This document shows, piece after piece, positions 29,432 through 37,803 of a stretch of DNA of 64,000 nucleotides; within the stretch, counting starts at the first letter, position 1, and each line of letters starts with the position of its first letter. This DNA is from Blastococcus sp. PRF04-17 (GTDB lineage: Bacteria; Actinomycetota; Actinomycetes; Mycobacteriales; Geodermatophilaceae), in NCBI RefSeq assembly GCF_023016265.1, contig NZ_CP095412.1, positions 2,666,001 through 2,730,000 on the forward strand, given 5' to 3'. The notes beneath the pieces are model-generated. The model ran no database searches and was not told where the DNA came from. It was given only the letters and a program-made list of their open reading frames with translations. Position numbers and translations under genes: made by a program.

Positions 29432-30055
29432 GTGCATACCGAGGTCGTGCCCCAGTCCGCGCCCAGCGACGCGGAGGTGGTGGCCGGCTACCGCACGCCG
29501 GGACAGCGGGTGCTGGACAAGGTCATCCACCACCTCGACGACCACTGCACGGCCTTCATCCGGCTCTCCCCGTTCGCGACCCTGGCCACCGCCTCGCCGG
29601 ACGGCTGGCCCGACGTCTCGCCCCGCGGCGGGGATCCCGGCTTCGTGCACGTCCTGGACGGCAGCCGGCTGGCCATGCCCGACCGGTCCGGCAACAACCG
29701 CGTGGACAGCCTCCGCAACCTCGCGGCCAACCCGCGGGCGACGCTGATGTTCTTCGTGCCCGGCATCGACGAGACGCTGCGCGTCTTCGGGACGACCAGG
29801 CTCGTGGGACCCGACGCGCTCGGCGTCGACTTCACCGAGTTCGGCCGCCCGCCCCTCTCGGTCATGGTCATGCAGGTCCAGCGGGCCTACTTCCAGTGCT
29901 CCAAGGCAGTCATGCGCTCGGGGCTGTGGGACCCCGAGCGGCGGGTCGAGCGGTCGGTGTTCCCGACGCTCTCGGAGGTCCTGCGCGACCACTGCCGGGC
30001 CGACGACATCCCGGACTGGGAGATCCTCCGGGAAGGCCTGCGCCAGGAGCTCTGA
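29432..30055 (+). CDS. Pyridoxamine 5'-phosphate oxidase family (MSMEG_1061-type) protein
   Basis: 207 residues with the split-barrel flavin-binding fold: FIRLSPFATLATASPDGWPD then VSPRGGDPGFVHVLDGSRLA, PDRSGNNRVDSLRNLAANPR and MFFVPGIDETLRVFGTTRLV. The late MVMQVQRAYFQCSKAVMRSG is typical of this subfamily. It probably binds FMN or F420 and reduces an unknown small molecule. Single gene with a leaderless-type promoter, behind a tandem repeat. Confidence 0.83.
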   Translation: MHTEVVPQSAPSDAEVVAGYRTPGQRVLDKVIHHLDDHCTAFIRLSPFATLATASPDGWPDVSPRGGDPGFVHVLDGSRLAMPDRSGNNRVDSLRNLAANPRATLMFFVPGIDETLRVFGTTRLVGPDALGVDFTEFGRPPLSVMVMQVQRAYFQCSKAVMRSGLWDPERRVERSVFPTLSEVLRDHCRADDIPDWEILREGLRQEL

Positions 30056-30074
30056 GAAAGGTCCGTGCGTCCCT

Positions 30075-30080
30075 TACCGT
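30075..30080 (+). promoter_or_regulatory. -10 element (TACCGT), leaderless promoter
   Basis: TACCGT ends 7 nt before ATG 30088 of the VOC protein gene. Confidence 0.5.
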
Positions 30081-30087
30081 CCGCGGC

Positions 30088-30513
30088 ATGGCATTCGACG
30101 TACAGATCGCGGTCGACTGCGCCGAGCCGCACGTGCTCGCCGACTGGTGGGCCGAGGCGCTGCGCTGGCAGGTCGAGGCGCAGGACGAGGCGTTCATCCG
30201 GCGGATGATCGACGCGGGGCACGCGACGGAGGACCAGACCACGCACCACCGCGGCGCCCTCGTCTGGAGGGAGGGCGCGGCCATCACCTCGCCCCACACC
30301 GGCCGGCCGCGGGTGCTGTTCCAGCAGGTGCCCGAGCCGAAGACGGTCAAGAACCGGCTGCACTTCGACGTGCGGGTGGGCGAGGACCGGCAGGAGGCCG
30401 AGGTCGCACGGCTGAAGGGCCTGGGCGCGACGGAGCTCTGGCGCGGGACGCAGGGCCCGCACTCCTGGGTGACCATGGCCGACCCCGAGGGCAACGAGTT
30501 CTGCGTCGCCTGA
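30088..30513 (+). CDS. VOC (glyoxalase/bleomycin-resistance) superfamily protein
   Basis: 141 residues. One paired-betaalphabetabetabeta module: DVQIAVDCAEPHVLADWWAE at the N-terminus, NRLHFDVRVGEDRQEAEVAR in the middle, and the closing strand SWVTMADPEGNEFCVA. This glyoxalase-like subfamily is common in actinobacteria and its substrate is unknown. It has its own leaderless-type promoter. Confidence 0.85.
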   Translation: MAFDVQIAVDCAEPHVLADWWAEALRWQVEAQDEAFIRRMIDAGHATEDQTTHHRGALVWREGAAITSPHTGRPRVLFQQVPEPKTVKNRLHFDVRVGEDRQEAEVARLKGLGATELWRGTQGPHSWVTMADPEGNEFCVA

Positions 30514-30527
30514 AGCAGCCGGCCGGC

Positions 30528-30728
30528 TCAGCCGGCGCGCAAGTCCCGCGCGAGCTTCCGGTCCGCGACGGCCCGCTCGGCGACGACCCGCGCCCGGCTG
30601 CGCCGGGGCTTTCGGCCGGTGCCGAGGTAGTAGTGGGCATCCTCCACGAGCTGGAAGGCGGCGAGCACGCTCGCCTGCACTTCCCTGGCTCGCGGAGCAG
30701 CCGGCCGGGCCGGTTCGAACGTCGTCAT
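30528..30728 (-). CDS. Small hypothetical protein
   Basis: 66 residues from ATG 30728: MTTFEPARPAAPRAREVQAS, then VLAAFQLVEDAHYYLGTGRK and a strongly basic helix PRRSRARVVAERAVADRKLA. It is convergent with the VOC gene and divergent from the PemK-like toxin gene 142 bp away. No family recognised. It could bind nucleic acid by composition; an antitoxin role is not supported by arrangement. Confidence 0.55.
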   Translation of the reverse strand: MTTFEPARPAAPRAREVQASVLAAFQLVEDAHYYLGTGRKPRRSRARVVAERAVADRKLARDLRAG

Positions 30729-30858
30729 GGGAGACCCCCGTGTCCCGGGTGGCCGCGCCATGACCACCCCGTGGCGACATGGTGCCCCGTTATCGGCCGG
30801 CTGAACCCCCTCCGTGACCAATTGGTGCCGATGTGTCACAAGTGACAGTCGAGCCGCG

Positions 30859-30864
30859 TACGGT
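30859..30864 (+). promoter_or_regulatory. -10 element (TACGGT), leaderless promoter
   Basis: TACGGT ends 6 nt before GTG 30871 of the PemK-like gene. Confidence 0.5.
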
Positions 30865-30870
30865 GCGCGC

Positions 30871-31329
30871 GTGAGACCGCCCCGCCGCGTTGTCGCGCTC
30901 CTCCGCCGGGTGCTGGGCACCCACCCCGGTGGCGGGCCCACCGCGCGCCCGGACGTCGGGTACGAGCCCCGCGCCGACGGCCGGCCGGATCCGGGTGAGG
31001 TCGTGTGGGCGTGGGTGCCCTACGACGAGGGCGACGGCCGGGGCAAGGACCGGCCGGTGCTCGTCATCGGCCGCCGCGGCGATGACCTGCTCGGGCTCAT
31101 CCTGTCCAGCCAGGACCACGACCGGGACGCCGCCGACGAGGCCCGGCACGGCCGGCAGTGGATGGACATCGGCTCCGGCCCGTGGGACGCCCGTCGGCGG
31201 CCCAGCGAGGTGCGGCTCGACCGCCTGCTGGACCTCGACGCGGCGACCGTCCGCCGCGAGGGCGCCGCCCTGGACCGGGAGCGCTTCGACCGGGTGCTCG
31301 CCGCCGCACGTCGCGTCCAGGGCTGGTGA
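30871..31329 (+). CDS. PemK/MazF-like protein without adjacent antitoxin
   Basis: 152 residues. After a 45-residue basic N-terminal region comes a PemK/MazF-like barrel: PGEVVWAWVPYDEGDGRGKD, RPVLVIGRRGDDLLGLILSS and RRRPSEVRLDRLLDLDAATV, with the RPVLVI strand being the family hallmark. MazF-type proteins are RNA endonucleases, but this long actinobacterial branch is not proven to be toxic. No antitoxin gene lies upstream in the same direction. Four 17-bp repeats start at its stop codon. Confidence 0.72.
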   Translation: MRPPRRVVALLRRVLGTHPGGGPTARPDVGYEPRADGRPDPGEVVWAWVPYDEGDGRGKDRPVLVIGRRGDDLLGLILSSQDHDRDAADEARHGRQWMDIGSGPWDARRRPSEVRLDRLLDLDAATVRREGAALDRERFDRVLAAARRVQGW

Positions 31330-31393
31330 GCGTCCAGGGCGGGTGAGCGTCCAGGGCGGGTGAGCGTCGAGGGTGGGTGAGCGTCGAGGGCGG
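31326..31393 (+). repeat. Four tandem copies of a 17-bp unit
   Basis: gtgagcgtccagggcgg repeats at 31326, 31343, 31360 and 31377, with C-to-G and C-to-T changes in the last two. It begins inside the stop codon of the PemK-like gene and ends 5 bp before the convergent gene's stop. Confidence 0.93.
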
Positions 31394-31397
31394 GTGA

Positions 31398-32156
31398 CTA
31401 GAAGGGCACCTGCTCGGCGAGCAGCCCGCCGCCCGTCCCCCGCCCGGACAGCACCCGGCAGAACTCCACCGCGTCCAGCTCCAGTTCCTCGTCCGGCTCC
31501 GGCCCGGCCGACCAGTCGCCGCCGGCCGGCCCGGTGAGCCGCAGCCGGTAGGGCCGGCCGTGGCGAGACGCCCACTCGGCGACCACGTCGCCGACCAGGA
31601 CGCCGTCGTGCTCCGCCGTCAGCTCGGGCTCGCGCCCGGTGGCGCGGCTGATGTCGACGCGGTGCATCCAGGTGTCGCGGGTCAGGATCACGTCGAGCAG
31701 GTAGCCGAACGTCCAGCGCTCCGGCCGGCCGCCGACCATCTGGTCCTCCGGCACGGTCAGCCGGCGCAGCACCCCGCCGAGCCGCCGACGCCCGCGCACC
31801 GCCCGCGGCGCGACGGCGGCGAAGCGATCGATCAGTTCGGCCGTCGTGAGGTCGGCGTTCCGGCGGACCTGCAGCGCGGTGAGGGCGTCGATGCCGCCGC
31901 CAGCGCGGGCCGCGGCGGCGTTCTGCGCGAGCGACGCGCGCAGCGTCGCCGCCATCTCGGCCATCCCGAGGACGTGACCGGCCATGGCGCGCACGTCCCA
32001 GTCCGGGCAGTCGGTGGGCCGGGCCCAGTCGGCCGGTCCCAGCGACCGCAGCAGCGCACCGAAGCGCGCGTACTCGGTCGCCGCGAGCGTCAGCGCGCGT
32101 TCCCGGTCGAGGACCGGGGTGCGGGAGGAGGGACGGAGGGTCGTACCGGCGGCCAT
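31398..32156 (-). CDS. Maleylpyruvate isomerase / mycothiol-transferase (DinB-like) family protein
   Basis: 252 residues. N-terminal four-helix DinB/MDMPI domain with TEYARFGALLRSLGPADWAR then PTDCPDWDVRAMAGHVLGMA, the usual metal-ligand His in the last helix (TRDTWMHRVDISRATG), and a C-terminal domain with HDGVLVGDVVAEWASRHGRP and LELDAVEFCRVLSGRG. Family members use mycothiol or act as thiol S-transferases. It lies 13 bp after the TetR regulator on the same strand, so is probably its target. ATG 32156 has an AGAGAGG site. Confidence 0.82.
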   Translation of the reverse strand: MAAGTTLRPSSRTPVLDRERALTLAATEYARFGALLRSLGPADWARPTDCPDWDVRAMAGHVLGMAEMAATLRASLAQNAAAARAGGGIDALTALQVRRNADLTTAELIDRFAAVAPRAVRGRRRLGGVLRRLTVPEDQMVGGRPERWTFGYLLDVILTRDTWMHRVDISRATGREPELTAEHDGVLVGDVVAEWASRHGRPYRLRLTGPAGGDWSAGPEPDEELELDAVEFCRVLSGRGTGGGLLAEQVPF

Positions 32157-32169
32157 GGCGGCACCTCTC

Positions 32170-32820
32170 TCAGCGGGGCGGGTCGGTTCGGGGCCCGGCA
32201 TGGTGGGCCAGCCACATGGCCACCACGTCGGGCAGGGTCGAGGTGAAGGCGCCGGTCTCGAACGGCTCGCCGGGAGCGTTGGCCAGCTGCTGGGTGACGA
32301 CGCCGCTGATGACGGCCGTCTGCGTGCGGTAGACGAGGTCGAGGTCCACGTCGGGCGGGAACAGGCCCGCGTCACGCAGGCGCGCGAGGAAGGCTCGGCT
32401 CCTCCGCTCGAGGTCGACGGCCGGTGCGTACGCACTCTCCGACGGGGTGAAGCCGGGCACGGGCCGCCAGAACATCAACGGCGCGTAGGCCGGGTGCTCG
32501 ACGGCCCAGCGCACGAACACCGTTTCGAGGGCGAGCAGGTCGGCGACCAGGTCCTCGCCGTCCAGGTCGGCCTCGGCGGCGACCATGGTGTCGAGCAGAG
32601 CGCGCCAGCCACGCTCGAAGAGTGCGTCGTAGAGGGCGTGCTTGCCGTCGAAGTAGACGTACAGGGACGGCGGCCGGATACCCATCCGGCGGGCCACCTC
32701 GCCCAGGGTCAGGCCGGCGACGCCGTGATCGGCCATGACCGCGACGGCCACGTCGAGCACCTGCTCGATGGACTCCTGCCGGCGACGCTGCCGTCGGTCG
32801 AGGGACGTCGCGCCGGCCAT
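32170..32820 (-). CDS. TetR family transcriptional regulator
   Basis: 216 residues. The helix-turn-helix is VMADHGVAGLTLGEVARRMG then IRPPSLYVYFDGKHALYDAL (about residues 28-67), followed by a C-terminal ligand domain of the TetR_C_13/WHG kind (TVFVRWAVEHPAYAPLMFWR). It likely represses its own operon with the downstream mycothiol-type protein; a 17-bp palindrome 14-30 bp before its ATG is the probable operator. Confidence 0.9.
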   Translation of the reverse strand: MAGATSLDRRQRRRQESIEQVLDVAVAVMADHGVAGLTLGEVARRMGIRPPSLYVYFDGKHALYDALFERGWRALLDTMVAAEADLDGEDLVADLLALETVFVRWAVEHPAYAPLMFWRPVPGFTPSESAYAPAVDLERRSRAFLARLRDAGLFPPDVDLDLVYRTQTAVISGVVTQQLANAPGEPFETGAFTSTLPDVVAMWLAHHAGPRTDPPR

Positions 32821-32834
32821 GTCCGACAGCGTCC

Positions 32835-32851
32835 TCCTAACACCGTTAGGA
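32835..32851. promoter_or_regulatory. Probable TetR operator palindrome
   Basis: TCCTAAC-acc-GTTAGGA, perfect 7-bp arms with a 3-bp spacer, just upstream of the TetR gene. It overlaps the gene's AGGAGG ribosome site on the minus strand, and a TTGACT lies just upstream. AT-rich for this genome, as operators often are. Confidence 0.65.
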
Positions 32852-32876
32852 AGTCAATACGTTCGTAGGCACATGG

Positions 32877-33086
32877 TCACGCCGACTCGTCTCGAGCCGG
32901 GCGGCGCACCGGTGGCCGCAGGTTGTACACGCCGAGGCCGTCGCTGAGCGGCTCCAGGTCGTAGCGGTGGACCACCTTGGGTCCGTCGTGCAGGTGGACG
33001 TGCGTCACCGTCGGCAGCGGTTCCCCGTGCCGTGCCGCGCGGATCTCCACCCGCCCGTCGAGGGGGCCGCCGACGAACAGCAGCAC
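32877..33086 (-). CDS. Small hypothetical protein
   Basis: 69 residues from GTG 33086: VLLFVGGPLDGRVEIRAARH, then GEPLPTVTHVHLHDGPKVVH and RYDLEPLSDGLGVYNLRPPV. The GGPLDG opening followed by a YxL/YxR block resembles short proteins seen in actinobacteria and phages, with no function known. The upstream frame stays open for another 30 codons without a start codon. It is upstream of and divergent from the TetR palindrome only by orientation of neighbours. Confidence 0.5.
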   Translation of the reverse strand: MLLFVGGPLDGRVEIRAARHGEPLPTVTHVHLHDGPKVVHRYDLEPLSDGLGVYNLRPPVRRPARDESA

Positions 33087-33218
33087 CGCGTCGTCCGCGC
33101 CCTCGTCGGTCCCGGCTGCGACGTCCTCGGTCAGCGTTCCGCCCTTCCCTCGCTCGGCGAGCGCCGACGTTCCGGTCGGAGCCCGGTGAGCCAGGGTAGG
33201 CGCGTTCGACGCCGGAGG

Positions 33219-34277
33219 TCAGCCGCCGGCGGAACGCCGCAGCCATCGGGCGACCAGGGGTGCGGTCAGGAGCATCACGAACAGCCGCAGCACCTGGACG
33301 GCGAGGACGAACGTCACGTCGGCGCCGATGTCCCCCGCCGTGGCGAGCACCGCGTAGAGACCACCCGGTGTCGTGGCGAGGTACCCGTCCAGCGCACTCG
33401 CGCCCGTAGCTGCCGAGAGCGCCGCGCCCAGGCCGACGCACCCGACGATGAGGCCGGTGATCACCGCGAGCGCCAGGGGCAGCGCACGCCCGACCGTCCG
33501 GAGGCTGTCCAGGGTGAAGCTGACCCCCACCTGCAGCCCGATGACGAGGAAGGCGGCCGCCTCCACCGGAGCGGGCACGTCGGCGCCGCGGCCCAGCCCC
33601 GTCACGTCGACGACGGCGGCCGCGAGCAGCGGGCCCAGCAGGGCGGGCACCGGCATCCGGACCAGCCGGCCCGCGACCAGGCCGGCGACCGAGCAGCCGA
33701 CCGTGAGGAGCAGCCCGGCCGGCCAGCCGGGTTCGTCGTCCACGACGGCCGGACCGCCCTGCCCCGGGGAGGCACCGAACGCGACGGTGGCGATCACCGG
33801 CATGAGGACGACGATCAGCAGCACCCGCAGGAACTGCAGGACGGCCACCATCCGGGCGTCGGCACCGAGCTCGCGCGCCATGACGACGATGCCGGAGGCG
33901 CCGCCGGCGATCATCGCGAAGGCGCCGGTCACCGGCGAGATGCCCGGCTGCAGGCGGAGCAGCAGACCGCCGCCCAGGCTCAGCGCCAGGGTCGCCACGG
34001 TCACGAGCAGCACGGGCACCCAGTTCGCGGCGACCGCGCGGAGCGTCGCCACGTCGATCAGCGCGCCGGCCGACACCCCGATCACGGCCTGCGCGGCGGT
34101 CGACGCCCGGGCCGGCACGGTCACGCCACCGCGGACGGCGAGGGCGCGGAGAAGGCCCGCCGCCAGCGCGCCGAACAGCACGGGCGAGGGCACACCGGCG
34201 GCGGCGAACACGGCGCCGACCGCGAGCGCGGCGGCGACGACGGCGGCCAGGTCGAGCCAGGCCGGCCATCTCGCCAC
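33219..34277 (-). CDS. AbrB-type membrane transporter
   Basis: 352 residues, about ten helices, with an internal duplication typical of the AbrB (ammonia monooxygenase-like) family: PSPVLFGALAAGLLRALAVR and MPVPALLGPLLAAAVVDVTG, each followed by QAVIGVSAGALIDVATL or LVIGLQVGVSFTLDSL, and a conserved FAMIAGGASGIVVMARELGA with its late counterpart YLATTPGGLYAVLATAGDIG. Substrate unknown. GTG 34277 is the start before the first helix. Divergent from the cobC operon. Confidence 0.85.
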   Translation of the reverse strand: MARWPAWLDLAAVVAAALAVGAVFAAAGVPSPVLFGALAAGLLRALAVRGGVTVPARASTAAQAVIGVSAGALIDVATLRAVAANWVPVLLVTVATLALSLGGGLLLRLQPGISPVTGAFAMIAGGASGIVVMARELGADARMVAVLQFLRVLLIVVLMPVIATVAFGASPGQGGPAVVDDEPGWPAGLLLTVGCSVAGLVAGRLVRMPVPALLGPLLAAAVVDVTGLGRGADVPAPVEAAAFLVIGLQVGVSFTLDSLRTVGRALPLALAVITGLIVGCVGLGAALSAATGASALDGYLATTPGGLYAVLATAGDIGADVTFVLAVQVLRLFVMLLTAPLVARWLRRSAGG

Positions 34278-34412
34278 GGCGGGGAGTCTGTCAGCCGCCG
34301 GTGATCGGCCTGAACTCGGCGACGTGCGCGTCGAAGGCGGCCCGCCCGGCCGCCGTGAGCGCCGAGGCCGGCGCTCGTGCTCGGCGGCTCCCCCGGCATG
34401 GTCGAATCGGGG

Positions 34413-35456
34413 ATGCACGATCTGCGGCACCACGGGGACGACGAGCTGGCGCCCGGCCTGGCCGATCTCGCCGTGAACGTGCGTGCCGGCACCCCGCCGC
34501 CATGGCTGCGCCAGGTGCTCGTGGAATCCGTGGACCGCAGTGCCGGCTACCCCGACCCCGGGCCGGCCCGCGCCGCCGTCGCTGCGGCGCACGGCCGGCC
34601 GCTGGACGAGGTGCTGCTCACCGCCGGGGCCGCGGAGACCTTCACCCTGCTCGCCCGCGCGCTGGAGCCCCACCGTGCCGTCGTCGTCCACCCGTCCTTC
34701 ACCGAGCCGGAGGCAGCCCTGCGGGCGGCGGGTCACCCGGTCGACCGGCTCCTGCTGCGCGCCGACGAGGGCTACCGGCTGGACCCGGCGGCCCTCCCGG
34801 AGGACGCCGACCTGGTGGTCATCGGCAATCCGACCAACCCCACGTCGGTGCTGCACCCGGCCCGGACGATCGCCGAGCTGGCCCGGCCCGGGCGGGTACT
34901 GGTCGTCGACGAGGCCTTCGCCGACACCGTGCCCGGCGAGGCGGAGTCGCTGGCCGGCCGCCGTGATCTGCCGGGCGTGCTCGTCGTCCGCAGCCTGACC
35001 AAGACCTGGGGGCTGGCCGGGCTGCGGGTCGGCTACGCCCTCGGGCCCGCGCCGCTGGTCGACGCGCTGGCCGCCCAGCAGCCGCACTGGCCGGTGTCGA
35101 CGCCCGCGCTGGCCGCACTCGTGGCGTGCACCACCCCATCGGCGCGCGCGGAGGCCGACGCCGCCGCCCGCGGGCTCGCCGACGCCAGGGCCGCGCTGCT
35201 GGCCGCCCTGCCGCCCGACGTCGAGGTGGTGGGGACGCCGCGGTCGTCCTTCGTGCTGCTGCGGGTGCCCGACGGCACCTCCGTCCGCGAGGAGCTGCGA
35301 CGGAGGGGCTGGGCGGTGCGCCGCGGGGAGACCTTTCCCGGCCTCTCGGCCGACCATCTGCGGGTCGCCGTGCGGGACGCCACGACCTCCCGGTCGTTCG
35401 CCGCCGCCCTCGCTGGGATCCTCTTCGGAGAACCCGTGACCGAGGAGGTCCACTGA
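34413..35456 (+). CDS. cobC: CobC, threonine-phosphate decarboxylase-like PLP enzyme
   Basis: 347 residues of the fold-I aminotransferase family. The PLP lysine lies in VVRSLTKTWGLAGLRVGYAL; other landmarks are VLLTAGAAETFTLLARALEP, VVIGNPTNPTSVLHPARTIA and LVVDEAFADTVPGE. In B12 synthesis CobC/CobD-type enzymes supply the aminopropanol arm. MHDLRHHGDDE at ATG 34413 matches the usual family start; ATG 34398 is an alternative. First gene of a three-gene cobalamin operon. Confidence 0.88.
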   Translation: MHDLRHHGDDELAPGLADLAVNVRAGTPPPWLRQVLVESVDRSAGYPDPGPARAAVAAAHGRPLDEVLLTAGAAETFTLLARALEPHRAVVVHPSFTEPEAALRAAGHPVDRLLLRADEGYRLDPAALPEDADLVVIGNPTNPTSVLHPARTIAELARPGRVLVVDEAFADTVPGEAESLAGRRDLPGVLVVRSLTKTWGLAGLRVGYALGPAPLVDALAAQQPHWPVSTPALAALVACTTPSARAEADAAARGLADARAALLAALPPDVEVVGTPRSSFVLLRVPDGTSVREELRRRGWAVRRGETFPGLSADHLRVAVRDATTSRSFAAALAGILFGEPVTEEVH

Positions 35457-36532
35457 GCACCCCGTTCGCCGGCACACTGCTGGCCGAGACCATCGCCGCC
35501 GTCGTCCCCCGGGACGACGCGGCCGAGCAGGCCGCCCGTGAGCGGCTGGACCGCATGACCAAGCCACCGGGTTCCCTCGGCGTGCTCGAGGACGTCGCGG
35601 TCCAGCTCGCGGGCATCGCGGGCAGCTGCCCCGCGCCCCTGCCCGTTCCCGCGGTGGTGGCCGTCTTCGCCGGCGACCACGGCGTGCACGCGCAGGGTGT
35701 GACGCCCTGGCCGCAGGAGGTGACCGCCCAGATGGTGGCCAACTTCCTCTCCGGCGGCGCCGTGGTGAACGCGTTCGCCGCCGAACTCGGCGCCGAGGTG
35801 GTCGTCGTGGACGTGGGCGTCGCCGGGTCGCTGGAGCCCGCGGAGGGGCTGCTGGACCGCAAGGTCCGGCCCGGCACCGCCGACCTGGCCGAGGGGCCGG
35901 CGATGACGCTCGAGGACGCCCGCCGCGCGGTCGAGGCGGGCATCGAGGTCGCCACCCGGCTGTCGACGGCGTCGCCCTGCCTCGTCACCGGCGACATGGG
36001 CATCGCGAACACGACGGCGTCCGCGGCGCTGGTCTGCGCGTTCACCGGCGCCACCCCGGCAGCCGCGACCGGCCGGGGTACCGGCGTGGACGATGCGACG
36101 CTGAGCCGGAAGGTCGAGGTGGTCGCCCGTGCGGTCGCCCGCATCGCGGAGCGGCCGTCGACGCCCGAGGCGACGCTCGCGGCCCTCGCCGAACTGGGCG
36201 GGCTGGAGCACGCCGGCCTGGCCGGTTTCATCCTGGGTGCCGCGGCGGCCCGGGTGCCGGTCCTGCTGGACGGCGCCATCGCCGGCTCCGCGGCCCTCGT
36301 CGCGGCCGGTCTCTGCCCGACGGCGCTGCAGTACGCGCTGGCGGGCCACACCTCCGCCGAGCCGGGCCACGCCCTCGCCCTCGAGTCGCTCGGTCTGCGC
36401 CCGCTGCTGGGCCTGGACCTGCGGCTCGGCGAGGGCACCGGCGCCCTCCTCGCGCTGCCGCTGGTCGCCAGCGCGGCGCGGGCCCTGCGCGACGTCGCGA
36501 CCTTCGACGCGGCGGGTGTGACCGAGAAGTGA
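35453..36532 (+). CDS. cobT: Nicotinate-nucleotide-dimethylbenzimidazole phosphoribosyltransferase (apparent CTG start)
   Basis: 359 residues. Makes alpha-ribazole phosphate for the lower ligand of B12. Motifs: RLDRMTKPPGSLGVLEDVAV, VVAVFAGDHGVHAQGVTPWP, TGDMGIANTTASAALVCAFT, and the catalytic Glu in DLRLGEGTGALLALPLVASA. No ATG, GTG or TTG is in frame between the upstream gene and the conserved start. A strong GAGGAGG is placed 4-5 nt before CTG 35453, which also overlaps the cobC stop (CTGA), so CTG is the likely start. Confidence 0.9.
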   Translation: MSTPFAGTLLAETIAAVVPRDDAAEQAARERLDRMTKPPGSLGVLEDVAVQLAGIAGSCPAPLPVPAVVAVFAGDHGVHAQGVTPWPQEVTAQMVANFLSGGAVVNAFAAELGAEVVVVDVGVAGSLEPAEGLLDRKVRPGTADLAEGPAMTLEDARRAVEAGIEVATRLSTASPCLVTGDMGIANTTASAALVCAFTGATPAAATGRGTGVDDATLSRKVEVVARAVARIAERPSTPEATLAALAELGGLEHAGLAGFILGAAAARVPVLLDGAIAGSAALVAAGLCPTALQYALAGHTSAEPGHALALESLGLRPLLGLDLRLGEGTGALLALPLVASAARALRDVATFDAAGVTEK

Positions 36533-37802
36533 GCGCCACCCCGGTCCACCCGGCCACCGGCGGCGTCTACCCCGTCGGTCTGCGGCTGCACGACCGGCGC
36601 GTGGTGGTCGTGGGTGGTGGCCAGGTGGCCCACCGGCGGGTCGCCGGACTGCTCGAGGCCCGCGCCCGGGTCACCGTCGTCAGCCCGGTCGTCACGCCGG
36701 CGCTGGAGGCGCTGGTCGCTCCCGGTTCGCTGACCTGGGTCGCCCGGAACTACCGGCCCGGTGATCTGGCCGGCGCCTGGTACGCCGTCGCGGCCACCGA
36801 CGACCCGGCGGTCAACGCCGCGGTCGCCGAGGAGGCCGAGCGGGCCCGCATCTTCTGCGCGCGGGCCGACGACCGGTCGGCCTCCAGCGCATGGACGCCG
36901 GCCGTCGGCCGGCACGGCGACCTGGTGGTGGGCGTGCACGGCGGCGGGGACCCGCAGCGCGCGGTGGGCGTGCGGGACGCCGTCGTCGCGGGTCTCACCG
37001 ACGGCACCGTCGCCGACCGCGCCTCGCGGACCCGGGGCTCGGGCGCCGGCAGCGTGGTGCTGGTCGGCGGCGGGCCCGGCGACCCCGGCCTGATCACGGT
37101 GCGCGGGCGGCACGCCGTCGCCCAGGCCGACGTGGTCGTCGCCGACCACCTGGCACCGCTGTCGCTGCTCGAGTCGCTGCCGACGGACGTCGAGGTGATC
37201 GACGCGTCGAAGCTGCCGCGGGGCCGGTCCATGGCCCAGGAGCAGATCAACGCCCTGCTGGTCGAACACGCCCGCGCCGGCCGGCGGGTGGTCCGCCTCA
37301 AGGGGGCGATCCCTTCGTGTTCGGCCGCGGCATGGAGGAGGTCGAGGCGTGCGTGGCCGCCGGGATAACCGTCGAGGTGGTGCCGGGCATCACCAGCGCC
37401 ATCGCCGTCCCGGGGCTGGCCGGCATCCCGGTGACCCACCGGGGCGTCACGCACGAGTTCGTCGTCGTCTCCGGTCACCTGCCCCCGGGGCACCCCAAGT
37501 CGCTGGTCGACTGGTCGGCGATCGGCCGGCTGCGGGGCACGGTCGTCGTCCTCATGGGCGTGGACACCGCCCCGGCGATCGCCGCGGCGCTCGTCGAGCA
37601 CGGCCGGCGGCCCGACACCCCGGTCGCCGTGATCAGCGACGGCTCCACGCCGGGTCAGCGGACCGTCCGGACGACGCTCGCCGGGCTGCCCCGTGCGGTC
37701 ACCGAGGAGGGGATCCGCCCCCCGGCGGTCTGGGTCGTCGGCGAGGTCGTCGACGTCCACGGCCCGGCCGACACCCCCGACGAGGACGACGAGCCGGACT
37801 GA
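36529..37802 (+). CDS. cysG: Siroheme synthase / uroporphyrinogen-III methyltransferase fusion (frame offset at 37302-37306)
   Basis: 424 residues once one G is added at 37302-37306. N-terminal precorrin-2 dehydrogenase domain: RVVVVGGGQVAHRRVAGLLE, then ARARVTVVSPVV. C-terminal SUMT domain: SVVLVGGGPGDPGLITVRG, VVADHLAPLSLLESLPTDVE, GDPFVFGRGMEEVEACVAAG and VEVVPGITSAIAVPGLAGIP. It starts the corrin branch and also siroheme for nitrite or sulfite reductase. CysG-like proteins end with ferrochelatase activity; whether that is present is not visible. GTG 36529 overlaps cobT. Confidence 0.9.
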
Positions 37803-37803
37803 C

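Noticed and set aside
30528-30728. Antitoxin of the PemK-like protein
   Set aside because: It is divergently transcribed 142 bp away and has no recognisable antitoxin fold.
34278-34412. Cobalamin riboswitch upstream of cobC
   Set aside because: No B12-box or conserved core was recognisable in the 135 bp; the hairpins seen are GC-rich background.
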